A stretch of DNA of 64,000 nt, taken from positions 36,541,745 through 36,605,744 of the forward strand of contig OX421962.1 in NCBI GenBank assembly GCA_949128115.1, written 5' to 3'. Below the pieces are notes generated by a model, which saw only the letters and a list, made by a program, of their open reading frames with translations, made no database searches and was not told where the DNA came from. This DNA comes from Anaspis maculata. Its lineage: Eukaryota; Arthropoda; Insecta; Coleoptera; Scraptiidae. Positions 35,301 to 45,781 of this stretch are shown piece after piece. Numbering within the stretch: the first letter of the stretch is position 1; each line of letters starts with the position of its first letter. The translations under genes were made by a program, and so were the position numbers.

Positions 35301-36211
35301 TACAGGGTGTCCGGTGTTTAATGGCGGAAACTTTGGCAATCGATAGAAAATTAAAAAATAGACTTTCTCCAAAACACCCTGTTCAAAAACCAACAATAAC
35401 GCAAATATTATAGGCCTTCAAAGTTTAACTCAAAAATTGTTTTTTGCATAACTTTCAAACCGTTCAACCGATTTTGTTCAAATTTGGACCAAAGTTCACT
35501 CAAATAATTATGTCTCTATTGAACAATAGTAACGCATTTTATCGAACATTTTCAAGGGCGAAAGTAATAGTGGTACCTACTCTCACCCTTTCCCCCCTAT
35601 TTTTCACTCCCCTGATTATTTTTGGAGATCGTTCAAATTTTTGAATTCTGCGTTCAATTTAGAAAAGAAAGTTACTTCTGCAATTTTGATTAGAAGCTTC
35701 GTGAAAACCTAGAAAACTTGGATCTGGATTCTGGATTTGAGAAATCATGAGTTTTTTTTTGAATTTCAATTTCTAGACCTTTCAAAGTGGAATTTTCAAA
35801 ATATTTGCCCAAGTTTCAATTCCAACTAGCTCAAAAATGAAGCCTCTAATCAAAATTTTGCAAAAGTAACTCTCTTTTCTAAGCTGAACGCAGAATTAAA
35901 AAATGGAACGATTCCCAAAAATAATTAGGGGAGTTAAAATAGGGGGAGAAGAGTAAGTTACCCCTTATTATTTGTGCCCCGAAAAATGTTAGATAAAATG
36001 CGTTATCATTATTATTCAATAGAAACATATTCTAGTAAACTTTACGGTTCATAAGTTATCCAAAAAATCGATTTTTCAATTTCAACTTTGAAGGGCTATA
36101 TTATCTCCATTATTTTTCGATTTTGAACGCAGTGTTTTGGGGAAAATCTATCTATCTTTTATGCTCTTATCGATTGCCAAAGTTTCCACGAATAAATACC
36201 GGACACCTGTA
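35301..36211. mobile_element. Foldback F2, 911 bp, sibling of F1
   Basis: The left end TACAGGGTGTCCGGTGTTTA is inverted at the right as AATACCGGACACCTGTA. GGAAACTTTGGCAATCGATA pairs with TATCGATTGCCAAAGTTTCC except for one base. F2 begins at the very TA where F1 ends. Its interior (AAAATGCGTTATCATTATTA near 35996) corresponds to the F1 sequence on each side of the Tc1 insertion, so it shows the empty site. Confidence 0.85.
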
Positions 36212-36502
36212 TATTATAACCCTGCAGAAACTTCATCTTGAGTTTCTTGTTGTTTCCTTTCATGGGATATACCTATGTATAAGAGGAAAATTGAACTCAC
36301 CAACTCAAGAAACGTAATTGAAAGTCGCCTTATGGGCACACAGAAGTCATTGGCCTTCAAATTCAGACGATTTTTTTTAAACCGACTACTAATTTGTCCA
36401 GCAGTTTATGAGTACAACGACGTAGAGACCTGTTCTAGTTGTCACAGGTTTCACTATAGAAATTAAATTTCGGCAGTTGTGGCCAAGTATTTCCAATATT
36501 TC

Positions 36503-36629
36503 CGGGTGTTTATAAACGTCTGTGATCGCATCGCCTTTGGAATCCGCTTTCATCACTAGAATCGCGCCTGTTCCTGCGTTTTTCGGCCTGACCCATGCCT
36601 GCCGCGATCACAGTTTCTTGGAACACCCC
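36503..36629. mobile_element. Small ~127-bp MITE-like inverted repeat
   Basis: CGGGTGTT near 36503 is inverted as AACACCCCG near 36622-36630, and CTGTGATCGC at 36519 is inverted as GCGATCACAG at 36605. The interior is relatively GC-rich. No target duplication was found. Confidence 0.55.
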
Positions 36630-36630
36630 G

Positions 36631-36765
36631 TAATTCCAAGTTTTTCCAAGTTTTTCCAAGTATTTCCAAGTATTTTCATAGTATTTCCATCTATTTCCAT
36701 TTATTTCCAAGTATTTCTATATTATTCCCAGGTATTCCCATATAATAGTATTTCCAAGAAAATGT
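36631..36765. repeat. Degenerate (TATTTCCAAG)n array
   Basis: At least ten imperfect copies of a ~10-bp TATTTCCAAG/TTTTTCCAAG unit occur in tandem. It is a simple minisatellite. A (ATT)n tract follows at 36876-36901. Confidence 0.85.
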
Positions 36766-36875
36766 ACAGTGATTTCCACTGGTGGTTGACCCCTCGATAT
36801 TTACTTTTATATTATAAGTACTGACTATGCCGACATTAATGCATTTTCTAACATGTAGATCATTCGGTAAATTAA

Positions 36876-36901
36876 TTATTATTATTATTATTATTATTAT
36901 C
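36876..36901. repeat. (ATT)n microsatellite
   Basis: About eight uninterrupted ATT units. Confidence 0.9.
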
Positions 36902-36904
36902 AAA

Positions 36905-37295
36905 ATGTTTCAAAAAATTTCAAAATCCCTCTTTGCTCTCATAAAATACTCCGAATGTTCAATTTATTGAAGAGGGGTTGGAAATTTAGAAAAAATTGTT
37001 CTCAGAAAGAGAATTCAATTCCCTTTGATCCGATGTCTTCCAAAGTACGTGGTGTTTTGTTAAATTTTGAAGTTGGGGTGGGGGAGAGCAAAGGAGTGAA
37101 TTTGAGAAGCACTTTTTCCACCAAAAATTTATTTCTTGATGCTATCTAGGATGACGCCAATTGAAGTGAAGAGAATTGAGGGGTCGAGAATAAAAAATGG
37201 GACAGTCAGAGAATTTTAGAATTAAGGGGGGTGGGGTTTAAAATTTGAGAAATATTTTTTTTAGAAAGAGAATTTAATTCTCTTTGATTTGATGT
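36905..37295. repeat. Partial copy of the 5359-6391 foldback family
   Basis: It shares with 5880-6235, in the same orientation, CAATTTATTG, GTGGTGTTTTGTTAAATTT, GATGCTATCT[G/A]GGATGACGCC and AATGGGACAGTCAGAGA. The outer terminus is missing on both sides, so it is a diverged half-copy. Confidence 0.8.
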
Positions 37296-37470
37296 GAGTA
37301 TCTGATGTTTTTCGTCTTTCCAGAGTATACTGAAATACTGGCTGGCATACATAAAATTTGGGGACAATGAAGAAAAAAGAACATGATTCCATCATGACAT
37401 AAAACATAATGTCACGACACTAGTTTCAATCTGAAAGTGTCTGAAGTTTGATTTGAGGAAAAAGATTCAC

Positions 37471-37600
37471 TTAAGGGGTTTCTGATGCGACTAAAAAAGT
37501 TGTTGACGGGATCGGTTTTATTTTATTTTTTTCCGTCACGTAGAAACTCCTCCAAAAAGAAAATGTACGAACATTGCTATCAAATTTTGAAAACCTGCAG
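37471..37600. repeat. One arm of the TTAAGGGGTTTCTGATGCG foldback family
   Basis: TTAAGGGGTTTCTGATGCGA then AAAAAAGTTG, CGGTTTTATTTTATTTTTTT and CATTGCTATCAAATTTTGAAA match the left arm of the element at 62467-63028. No opposite arm is visible downstream, so this is a truncated copy. Confidence 0.8.
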
Positions 37601-38632
37601 TTTGAAAGCAGTGGGTAGGCAGCCCACTTATACAATTTCATAGTTTATTGCCTCAACTTGAAAAAGTAAGATAGAAATCCAACTTTTTGCAGCAGAGCAA
37701 AGTAGATTGCGTAATTTTTCATGTTTTAGTAGAACTATTGTATTTTTTTGCACTGATTAAAATTGAAATGCAGATGCAGTTATGCAAAGAATACACGTAT
37801 AGTCTGCATCTTTTGCAAAAATATGTGCCAACAATTCCACAGAAATGATGCTAAAATCTGAAGAACTAAAATATCTATGTCGCTGTAGTGCTGCGGAAAC
37901 ATGAATTTGTATCAGAATTTTCTGGATAATCGCGAAAAACTATGAACGTATAACTGGGCTGGCAACCCACTTTATCACCCGCTCTTAATACCTATGCAAT
38001 TTGTCTGATGATAACTCAAAACCCTCAAGTTCGATTTTTGGCAATCTTGGCTATGAGTATGTTGTACCTAGGTTATTCAACTTTGCGGGACAAATAGGTA
38101 CCCACATTTTTAGAAAAACTTTTTTTAACGTCCAAGTTATTTTTTCCTATTTATATTATCTACACAAATAAAAAATTAAAAAGTCATGGCGCTTGAAAAT
38201 CGTTTTTTTTTCTGAGACACTTAGGTACCGCATTTATTATAAAGGGTAATTCATGATCAAACCAAAATAATAACCTACCATATCAAGGGAGATGGTAGGA
38301 AAAAAAACTGATGCTTGAAATTTTCTTCGTAATTTTTGTTTTAAATTTTATTTGTATCTATTCATTTTTTGAGCTCAAAAGATAGGAACCATATTAGCAC
38401 CATTTTTGACCTGTGCTCTCAGATTACAACGTAAAAGAGCATTTGAAGTGGATGAGATGTAGAGAGCACAAAATTTTTCTCCAAGTCTGAAAGACTATTA
38501 ACGCCCACGGAAATTTTTTTTAAAAAATTCCAGTTCCATATCCGCACAGTTTTTCTTGACAAAGTGTGCAATTCTTTTGGTCTAATTATGAATCATCCTG
38601 TATTGCAGGATGGTAGGTAGATATTTGCCTAG
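37601..38632. other. Unassigned AT-rich region
   Basis: Only short open frames were seen. A stray AATCATCCTGTATTG near 38590 may be one eroded MITE end. Confidence 0.35.
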
Positions 38633-38687
38633 GCTGTGTCTAGGTACACGCCAACGTGTACGCAAATTCGAAGATTAGGTGCACGCG

Positions 38688-39030
38688 TGAGGAGCTTGTG
38701 GTGTCGTTAGTTAGCGCGTTCGACTGCCACTCCAGAGGTCGCGGGTTCGATCTCCGCCGGGGACGGATTTTCGGCCTCGAAAACAAGCTCCTTGGTTTAG
38801 TTGGAATGCTTGCTAAATGCAAGACGCGCCGTGTGTCGCATAGCACGTAAAATACGAACGATGGTGCCGACCCCATGCGATGTTGGTGGTCGTTAAAAAT
38901 CCCTACCTTGTGTTGGAACACACAGGGGTTCGGCAAAATTTCCGGTATAGTGGAGGAAAGCATTCACCGGCGTCGGTGTTAGGCCTCGTTGCGGAAATAG
39001 GCCGACGTTAAATAAACGAATAAAAAAAAA
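38688..39030 (+). mobile_element. tRNA-derived SINE, ~343 bp, with 14-bp target duplication
   Basis: ATTAGGTGCACGCG stands directly before (38674-38687) and after (39031-39044) the insertion. The head contains pol III promoter boxes: TAGTTAGCGCGT (box A-like, near 38708) and GGTTCGATCTCC (box B-like, 38744-38755). These are separated by tRNA-like spacing inside GTCGTTAG...CCACTCCAGAGGTCGCG. The tail reads AAATAAACGAATAAAAAAAA. The opposite arm of the surrounding element has a single ATTAGGTGCACGCG, the unoccupied site. An open frame across the head is incidental. Confidence 0.93.
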
Positions 39031-39370
39031 ATTAGGTGCACGCGAAACGTCATAGTGTGTATATGACGTCAGCTTTTAGCGTGAACCAACTTATATTTTT
39101 AAGGTACACGCGAAATTATTTTGATGGCGTTTTTCGGGCGGGCTGTCATGTTAACAGCGGGTAATAAATGCGATAGTCTCGACGATCGGTACCAATGATG
39201 ATGAAGTGTGGACAAACGTTCACATCATTTTCTAAGTTTGTGATAGCTCTTAATAAAAGCAATGAAACCAAAAATAACGAAAAGTTGGTTATAAACGAAA
39301 GTAGTCCAGGAATTTTAGATGCTAAAATCGCAAATAGCAAAAATAAAAGCCTGCCGGATTTTTTGATATA

Positions 39371-40917
39371 TACAGGGTGGTCCATCCTAGCGTAATTATC
39401 CCATAGCGGTCTCACCCTTCAAGATAGAGAAAAAGATGTAAGGAAGAAGTTATATGGTTTGATGAGACCTATAACCTAAAATTATTTTCAGCTATATAGG
39501 GTGTCCCATTTTGACGGGATCAACAAAACGTCAATTTTTTTAAATGGAACATCCTATATTTTTTTGCATTTTCGGATTTAGCTTCTTCAACTGTTTTACG
39601 CCTGTATTGTTGTTTTTGAATTGTGTGGCAGTGCTACCAACTGAAAATTGAAAACTGAAAAAAATCGCATTTCCACAGTTATCTTGAAAAAATCGTAGCG
39701 GCCTTGCTTTTTCAAAACTTAGAGATGAAACTTGACATGATGATAGTCAAGTCACAGACCAATATACCAATGTCAAAAATTTGCGATTTCTTGATACAGG
39801 GCGTTCACAAAAAAAAATCAAACTTTATAATTTTCAAAGTCTCATAACTCATTTTTTTCAAATAGCATGCCCCTAATTTTATAACGTTATCTGATAGCTT
39901 TTTTCATCCTCTTTCATTTTTACTAGGGGTACCCTACCCTTAAACTTCATTTTTTTCGAGATAATCGGAAATTTTCACAAAATTTGTGATTTTTTTATTT
40001 TTTTCACAAATTGAGTTGGCCGTGATGAATGACAAACAAGCCAAATAGTACGCAACGCTCAATTAGTCAGTCTGAATATTGTCGAACAAAAGAAAATGGC
40101 TTCAACGCAGAAAAAAAACAAATTGGGATCCTGGATATCTGGATCATTACCAGAATATCATATCAATCATTTTCTCTCGCGTAAAGTCATTTTTCTTTGT
40201 TCGACAATATTCAGACTGACTAACTGAGAGTTGCGTACTATTTGGCTTGTCTGTCATTCATCACGGCCAACTCAATTTGTGAAAAAAAATAAAAAAATCA
40301 CAAATTTTGTGAAAATTTCCGATTATCTCGAAAAAAATGAAATTGAAGGGTAGGATATCCCTAGTGAAAATGAAAGAGGATAAAAAAAGCTATCAGATAA
40401 CGTTATAAAATAAGGGGCATGCTATTTGAAAAAAATGAGTTATGAGACTTTGAAAATTATAAAGTTTGATTTTTTTTTGTGAACATTCGTCGTATTAAGA
40501 AATTGCAATTTTTTGACATTGGGATATTGGTCTTTGACTTGACTATCACCATGTCAAATTTCATCTCTTAGTTTTGGAAAGCAAGGCCGCTACGATTTTT
40601 TCAAGATAACTGTGGAAATGCGATTTTTTTCAGTTTTTAATTTTTAGTTGTTAGCACTGCCACACAATTGGAAAACAAAAATACAGGCATAAGACAGTTG
40701 AAAAAGCTGAATCCGAAAATGCAAAAAAATATAGGGTGTCCCATTTAAAAAAATTGACGTTTTGTTAATCCCGTCAAAATGGGACACCCTGTATAGATGA
40801 AAATAATTTTAGGTTATAGGTCTCATCAAACCATATAACTTCTTCCTTACATCTTTTTCTCTATCTTGAACGGTAAGACCGCTATGGGATAATTACGCTA
40901 GAATGGACCACCCTGTA
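39371..40917. mobile_element. 1547-bp foldback D, TACAGGGTGGTCCAT ends
   Basis: TACAGGGTGGTCCATCCTAG at the left is inverted at the right edge as GAATGGACCACCCTGTA, with one mismatch inside. A second motif, ATAGGGTGTCCCATTTTGAC, begins 124 bp inside the left end and its inverse ends 124 bp inside the right end. A third inverted motif bounds a ~62-bp segment next to it. Pairing is nearly continuous, with the fold centre near 40145, including TAGCTTTTTT, GATTATCTCGAAA and CGTGATGAATGAC blocks. No transposase is present. Confidence 0.92.
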
Positions 40918-41140
40918 TATAAGCCCAAGTAACCATGTAGTTTAACATACTAAAAGTCCTCAAGAATCCGGTGTGACTCCGAGAAGAACTTGAAAATCAG
41001 TTTTTCCTACGACTACCCACGAAAACGTTACTTTCTGTACGGTATAGTGGGCGAGAAAGTTGCCAATTGCAAACACTGTGCGCGAAAGTCAAAATATCGT
41101 CACTAGTGCCTTTTGCTTTCGCATTTCAATATGCCAAACA

Positions 41141-42317
41141 TACAGGGTGATTCATGAGTGACCTTACATAGGCTAATGGGAGATAGAGGACTTCGAGGCG
41201 AGTCAGGATCCACTGAAGAAATTTTGTTTTCTCCATTGGTTACTAAGATACAGGGTGTTTTGTGTGTTTCGTATGAAACTTTGATAAGCGATATTTCTGA
41301 AACGGCTGGAGATATTTTCTTGAAATTCACCAGTAATATTTCTCTATTGGAACTTACCCTGAAGCCATACTGGGTAAGTCAGAATCCAGGGCTGGGATTG
41401 AAAAAATGGGCTCCCTTTTTATTTAATCAAAAAGTATATTTTCTGACCGCTTTTCTGAAAAACTGCTATCGGATTCGAAAAGCTAAGGAAAAATGCTCCA
41501 AGAATCACTCTTCAATTTAGATGGCACACCTAAACCGTTTCGATATAAAAATTGAAACTAAAATTTATGGGTAAGTTTCTATTTTTGACCGGACATAATC
41601 GACTCATTGTTCGATTGAATTCATTCAAATTCATTTTTGAGCTTGTCTCTGTGGAATAGAAGGGCTTGGTAGGAAGAAAAATTCCATAGCCGAAGATTTT
41701 TTTTTGACGATCAAATCGAGTCAAATTTTGGTTTCATTATCGATTTTGTCTTGAAAAAAAATTGTCGGCTCTGGAATTTTTCTTTCAACCAAGCTCTTCT
41801 ATTCAACAGAGACAAGCCAAAAAATCAATTTGGATGAATTCAGTCAAACAATGAGTCGATTATGTCCAGTCAAAAATGGGAACTCACCCACAAATTTCAC
41901 TTTTAATTTTATTGTCGAAACGGTTTAGGTGTGCCATCTTAATTGAAGAGTGATTCTTGAAGCATTTTTCCTTAGCTTTTTGAATCCGATAGCAGTTTTT
42001 TAGAAAAGCGGTCAGAAAATGTACTTTTTGATGAAACAAAAAAGGGGCTCCTTTTTTCTAGCCCGGCCCTGGATGTTGACTTACTCGGTAAGGCTTCGGG
42101 ATGACTCCCAACAGAGAAATATTACTGGTGAATTTTAACAAAATACCTCTGGCCGTTTCAGAAATATCGCTCATCAAAGTTTCATACGAAACACACAAAA
42201 CACCCTGTATCTTCGTGACCATTGGAGAAAATAAAATTTCTTTAGTGGATCCTGACTCGCCTCAAAGTCCTCTATCTCTCATCAGCCTATGTAAGGTCAC
42301 TCATGAATCACCCTGTA
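41141..42317. mobile_element. 1177-bp foldback B, TACAGGGTGATTCATGAGTG ends
   Basis: The terminal TACAGGGTGATTCATGAGTG is inverted exactly at 42298-42317. A second ACAGGGTGTTTTGTGTGTTT motif begins 108 bp inside the left end, and its inverse ends 108 bp inside the right end. The arms pair throughout (for example GAAACGGTTTAGGTGTGCCA at the right matches the left near 41522-41541). A 120-codon open frame at 41158-41520 is palindrome-derived, since the other arm has a mirrored frame. Confidence 0.92.
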
Positions 42318-42908
42318 GTTCCATGGCAAACGATCTTCCATTATCCAGCATTTAGGGGGCGTCCCTGGGCCACATACTTGCCTGAACATGTCACTGATGC
42401 TTCTTCGATTTTAGTAGGTGGTCATTGTTCAAAGTCGAGAGCTTCCAGTAATCAATGATGATAGAAATAAGACAAATCGCGTGAGAATGTTGGCTGAATC
42501 CGTGACATTGAAATCAAGAGGGATTGGAATAATCGGGTTTTAGGAACTAGGTGAATATGAACAAAATATATAAAAATCCCTAGCAACTGTCAATGTCGAG
42601 CAGCGTTGCCGGTTGTTGCTAAATTGCTCGAAATTGGAGGAACTTCATCTGGTTTTCGGTAATTTCATTTAGTTTACATGAAAATGGAAAAATGGCGGTA
42701 CAACATTCGAAAATACATCAGAAAATAGGATATCAGTAAGTAGTATTCGTGAGTGACGTCTTCTGACATAAGTATTTTGACATTTTGATCGTCAATGAAC
42801 ATACGTCGGGACAAGTAAAATAGGTCGGTCGAAGGAAAAATAGTGTACACAACTCGCAAGAAAGTGCCTTTTCTTGCATTCGTGTGATTACCGCACTCGC
42901 TCGCGCTC

Positions 42909-43205
42909 GTGCGCAATTTTTCATACTCATGCGAAAAGTATCACTTTCGTTTCTTGTTATGTAACATACTATTTCGCGTTTATCTCGTGAACGATGGCAC
43001 TTGGAGAAAAAGTACCTGGGAAGAAATTGTTGAAAATTTCACTGTCTACAATAAAGGTGCCCGCATATTTCATCGCCAGTTCACTCCTTCTCCGCCAAAA
43101 CACAAGAAAATTAAAATAGTCCAGATGCTTGATACTCAACAAGACTGTATGGACTTTGAGTTTTATGATGGCGGGATGCCACTTGGTAGATGTGTTATTG
43201 TTTGA
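42909..43205 (+). CDS. Open frame of unknown function inside the composite element
   Basis: The 98-codon frame has a plausible protein-like second half: TWRKSTWEEIVENFTVYN, then FTPSPPKHKKIKIVQML and CMDFEFYDGGMPLGRCVIV before TGA. It lies outside the two internal foldbacks and just inside the right arm, so it may be a relic of the element's own coding part or a captured exon. I recognise no domain. The start is uncertain; the real beginning could be an upstream exon, as CTCGTGAACG near 42990 is not a clear acceptor. Confidence 0.3.
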   Translation: MRNFSYSCEKYHFRFLLCNILFRVYLVNDGTWRKSTWEEIVENFTVYNKGARIFHRQFTPSPPKHKKIKIVQMLDTQQDCMDFEFYDGGMPLGRCVIV

Positions 43206-43262
43206 TCCATTCTCTTCCGATTAAAATTTGAAGCCATCAATACCAACTATGCTGGCGGCATA

Positions 43263-43299
43263 TACAGGGTGAAAGGAAAATAAAATGTTGAACCCTGTA
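43263..43299. repeat. 37-bp TACAGGGTG...CCCTGTA mini-palindrome
   Basis: TACAGGGTGAAAGG and TGAACCCTGTA face each other 37 bp apart. This is the same pairing of outer and inner motifs seen inside larger foldbacks, but standing alone. It is either a relic of one end or a minimal unit. Confidence 0.55.
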
Positions 43300-43664
43300 T
43301 CTCAGGAATCAAAATAGGCGACTACATGTTAATCGTCAAAAATATTTCTAATTCATTCATCATTCGGTTTCATAGCTTTCAAGAGCTGTCTCAAACTTGT
43401 GAACGTTTGAAAAAGTGCGTGAACGTTTGTACACACTTCATCATCATAGGTGACCATCGTCGAGACTGAGACTACCGCATTTACTACCCGCTGTTGACTT
43501 GACAGCCCGAGCCCGCCCGCAAAACGCCATCACAATAATTTCGCGTGTACCTTAGAAATATAAGTTGGGGCACGCTGAAAGCTGACGTCATTTACACACT
43601 ATGACGTTTCGCGTGCACCTAATTTTCAACTTTGCGTACACGTTAGCGTGTACCTAGACACAGC

Positions 43665-45775
43665 GATTTGCGCTATGTTCATCGAGAAAAGAATCAGCAG
43701 AAAAAAGACAGAGACAAAAAAAGAAAGTGTTTGCTGGGAGACTCTAACGGCCGACCAGGCGAGAAACCCGCGCCTAAAAATCAAATTGGTGCAATTTTTT
43801 TCTCCCGGTTGCGGTTGTGCTATGTCTAAATTTTTCTACATGGCATCCATATTTTTTCTCTGATAACTATACACATATGAATTGGAAAACATAGACTAAC
43901 GTAAAAATAAGTATGAGAACCATGTATTATATCATATCTGACGATGTCAGATTGACCATTGATATTTTAAATTAATATTGAAACACACTAAGTATCTCAC
44001 AATGTTCAATTTAAACCTGTAAATTTGCAGTCTAGAAGCCCCACCCTAATGATAAAAGAAGTGTGAACACTGTGGTTTCAATTCATTTGATTTATTCTAG
44101 ATACTAACGGTATTGAGAAGAATTAATTGAAATCTCCAATAAAACATTTCTTATAATTCTACTCCCACGCACAAAAACTACTGCGAAACACAGTAGCATA
44201 AATAATCGTATAGTCAAAGTCGAAAGTGATTATGAGTAATAAGGCATAGTAGCTATAACTAGATCACATTTATCTCTTTTGTCTTTATTCAAATCTATGC
44301 AGGTCCTATGGTTGTACTAGTCTTTTCGCAGTATCGAAGATGATGCTAATCTTGAACTGCTCTGAATGGCTCAAAGCTATGAACGAACAGCTCCACTAAC
44401 AACTTTAATGTGTTGATTCGAATCGAGCTTATATTTTGTTGAATTGAATTAAGATGTATAACAATTATTATTTTCTTTGACACGTTAGTGCAGTAATGGA
44501 ATGCTAAGCTGAAATGTCATTTCAATCAAGCGAAACAAGCACCTATCAAAAATTCAATTAAAATTTTATCACGCCGTTGAATAATCGTACAAAGCTTTTA
44601 GATTATTTTTATTCAATTTACTTTTCCACGTTGCGAGTACCTATACGCATTTACATATCATTCAATAGAGCTTAGAGCAGTTTTTCACGTCGTGTTGCAC
44701 ACGTTGTTTACCGATCTTTGAACAGTTTGCTTCCTGTTGCTTGATGCCCAAATTTTAGCGCTTTATAAGAATCTAAACGAAATCGTCCTACACAATGTAA
44801 ACAATAGGGTTACATAGATGGAGCATCAGCACAATATAAAATTAGATATTGTGTTCGTTTCGTAATAATTGGTCGACGATAAAAATCTCTAAACTTGTCG
44901 TCGTTTGGATTATAATACCTAGCGGACAATCGGATCGAATGTTCATGTTCAGCAGGGAGAGAGAAAAAGAGATGTGCTTTCTTCCTCAACTACAATTTAC
45001 GCATTTGCATTATCTATGTTTGAATCTAAATAATCTAGCTCTACACTGACTCTTGTATAGTTGTCTGTCGACTTGGTGGTGCGGCTGGTGGTGGTGGTGA
45101 TGGTGGGATTTTTACGATACAATGAAAGCAAACGTTGTCGTCCATGCATGGCTGAATATGTGGATTGTAATAAGCAGCAAGGATAAATAATGTGTAGCTC
45201 TTGCCTCTTGGACATTCTACAATTTACACCATTTGTTTGTTGAATTGAAGCGGCGCGCGCAGGTCCGGCTCCAGACGCAATTTTTCAATTTTTGGCTCCG
45301 CCGGCCATTTGCCTACGCATTTCTGCGACGGAGAACACAACAGATTTTGAAATTGCTGCTGAAACCCGAGAATGCTTGTCGCAATTGTGTAAAAATTGCT
45401 ATTTTCGCAAACATTTTTCGCGACGCGCGGTATGCCAAAAACAATAATTGAAGCCGCTTTGTCTGTTTTACTCAAAATTGGCAACGCGGTGTGTGGATTC
45501 GGTCCAAGTTTGAGCACGGGATTAAATTGCTTGTCACGTTCCCGAGCGTGATATCGGCAATCGGTGCAATTAGGCTTGTTACTGTTAATTTATAATTAGG
45601 TGTGTGTGAAGATAGGAATCGTGTCCACCACCTGTTGGAAAATTCTTATACCGGAGTGTCATTTCAATCCGTTAACTCACCTGTGACCTATAATCCTGTT
45701 AAAGGCGCATACCTATTTCGATGAAAACAAATAAAACAGTTGTTACGTAACTTTTCATACATAGGTAAGTATAGG
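43665..45775. other. Unassigned region, no gene recognised
   Basis: A 71-codon frame at 43648-43863 overlaps the arm of the composite element and has no known motif. A GGTGGTGGTGGTG-like stretch occurs near 45076-45102. Around 45230-45500 composition is richer in GC, with open frames on both strands (72 and 97 codons) but no recognisable domain. Confidence 0.35.
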
Positions 45776-45781
45776 TACCTA

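Larger units (their letters stand above)
33484..35302. mobile_element. Foldback F1, split by a Tc1-like insertion
   Basis: The left end is TACAGGTGTCCCGGAATAGG. The right end is a damaged inverse ending CGGGACACAGTCTGTA at 35302. The subterminal blocks CAAAATTCACA and ATACAGGCCTT pair with GTGAATTTTG and AAGGCCTGTAT at the right. The element is interrupted at 34318-35074 by a Tc1-like element. Its sequence is closely related to the neighbour at 35301-36211. Confidence 0.8.
38633..43664. mobile_element. 5-kb composite element with ~250-bp inverted arms
   Basis: GCTGTGTCTAGGTACACGCC at 38633 is inverted at 43645-43664 with one mismatch. Ignoring a SINE in the left arm, the arms pair for about 250 bp. 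Shared blocks include GGTGCACGCGAAACGTCATA, GGTACACGCGAAATTATT, CGGGCGGGCT and ATGATGATGAAGTGTG. The left arm runs to about 39230 and the right begins about 43430. Between them lie two complete foldbacks (39371-40917 and 41141-42317) and an open frame at 42909-43205. No transposase was recognised. No clear target duplication was found outside the arms. Confidence 0.75.

Noticed and set aside
38656..38850. 64-codon frame over the SINE head
   Set aside because: It crosses the target-duplication boundary into the SINE, whose pol III boxes explain the sequence.
41158..41520. 120-codon frame starting inside foldback B
   Set aside because: It lies entirely in one arm of a palindrome with a mirrored frame in the other arm. 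There is no domain.
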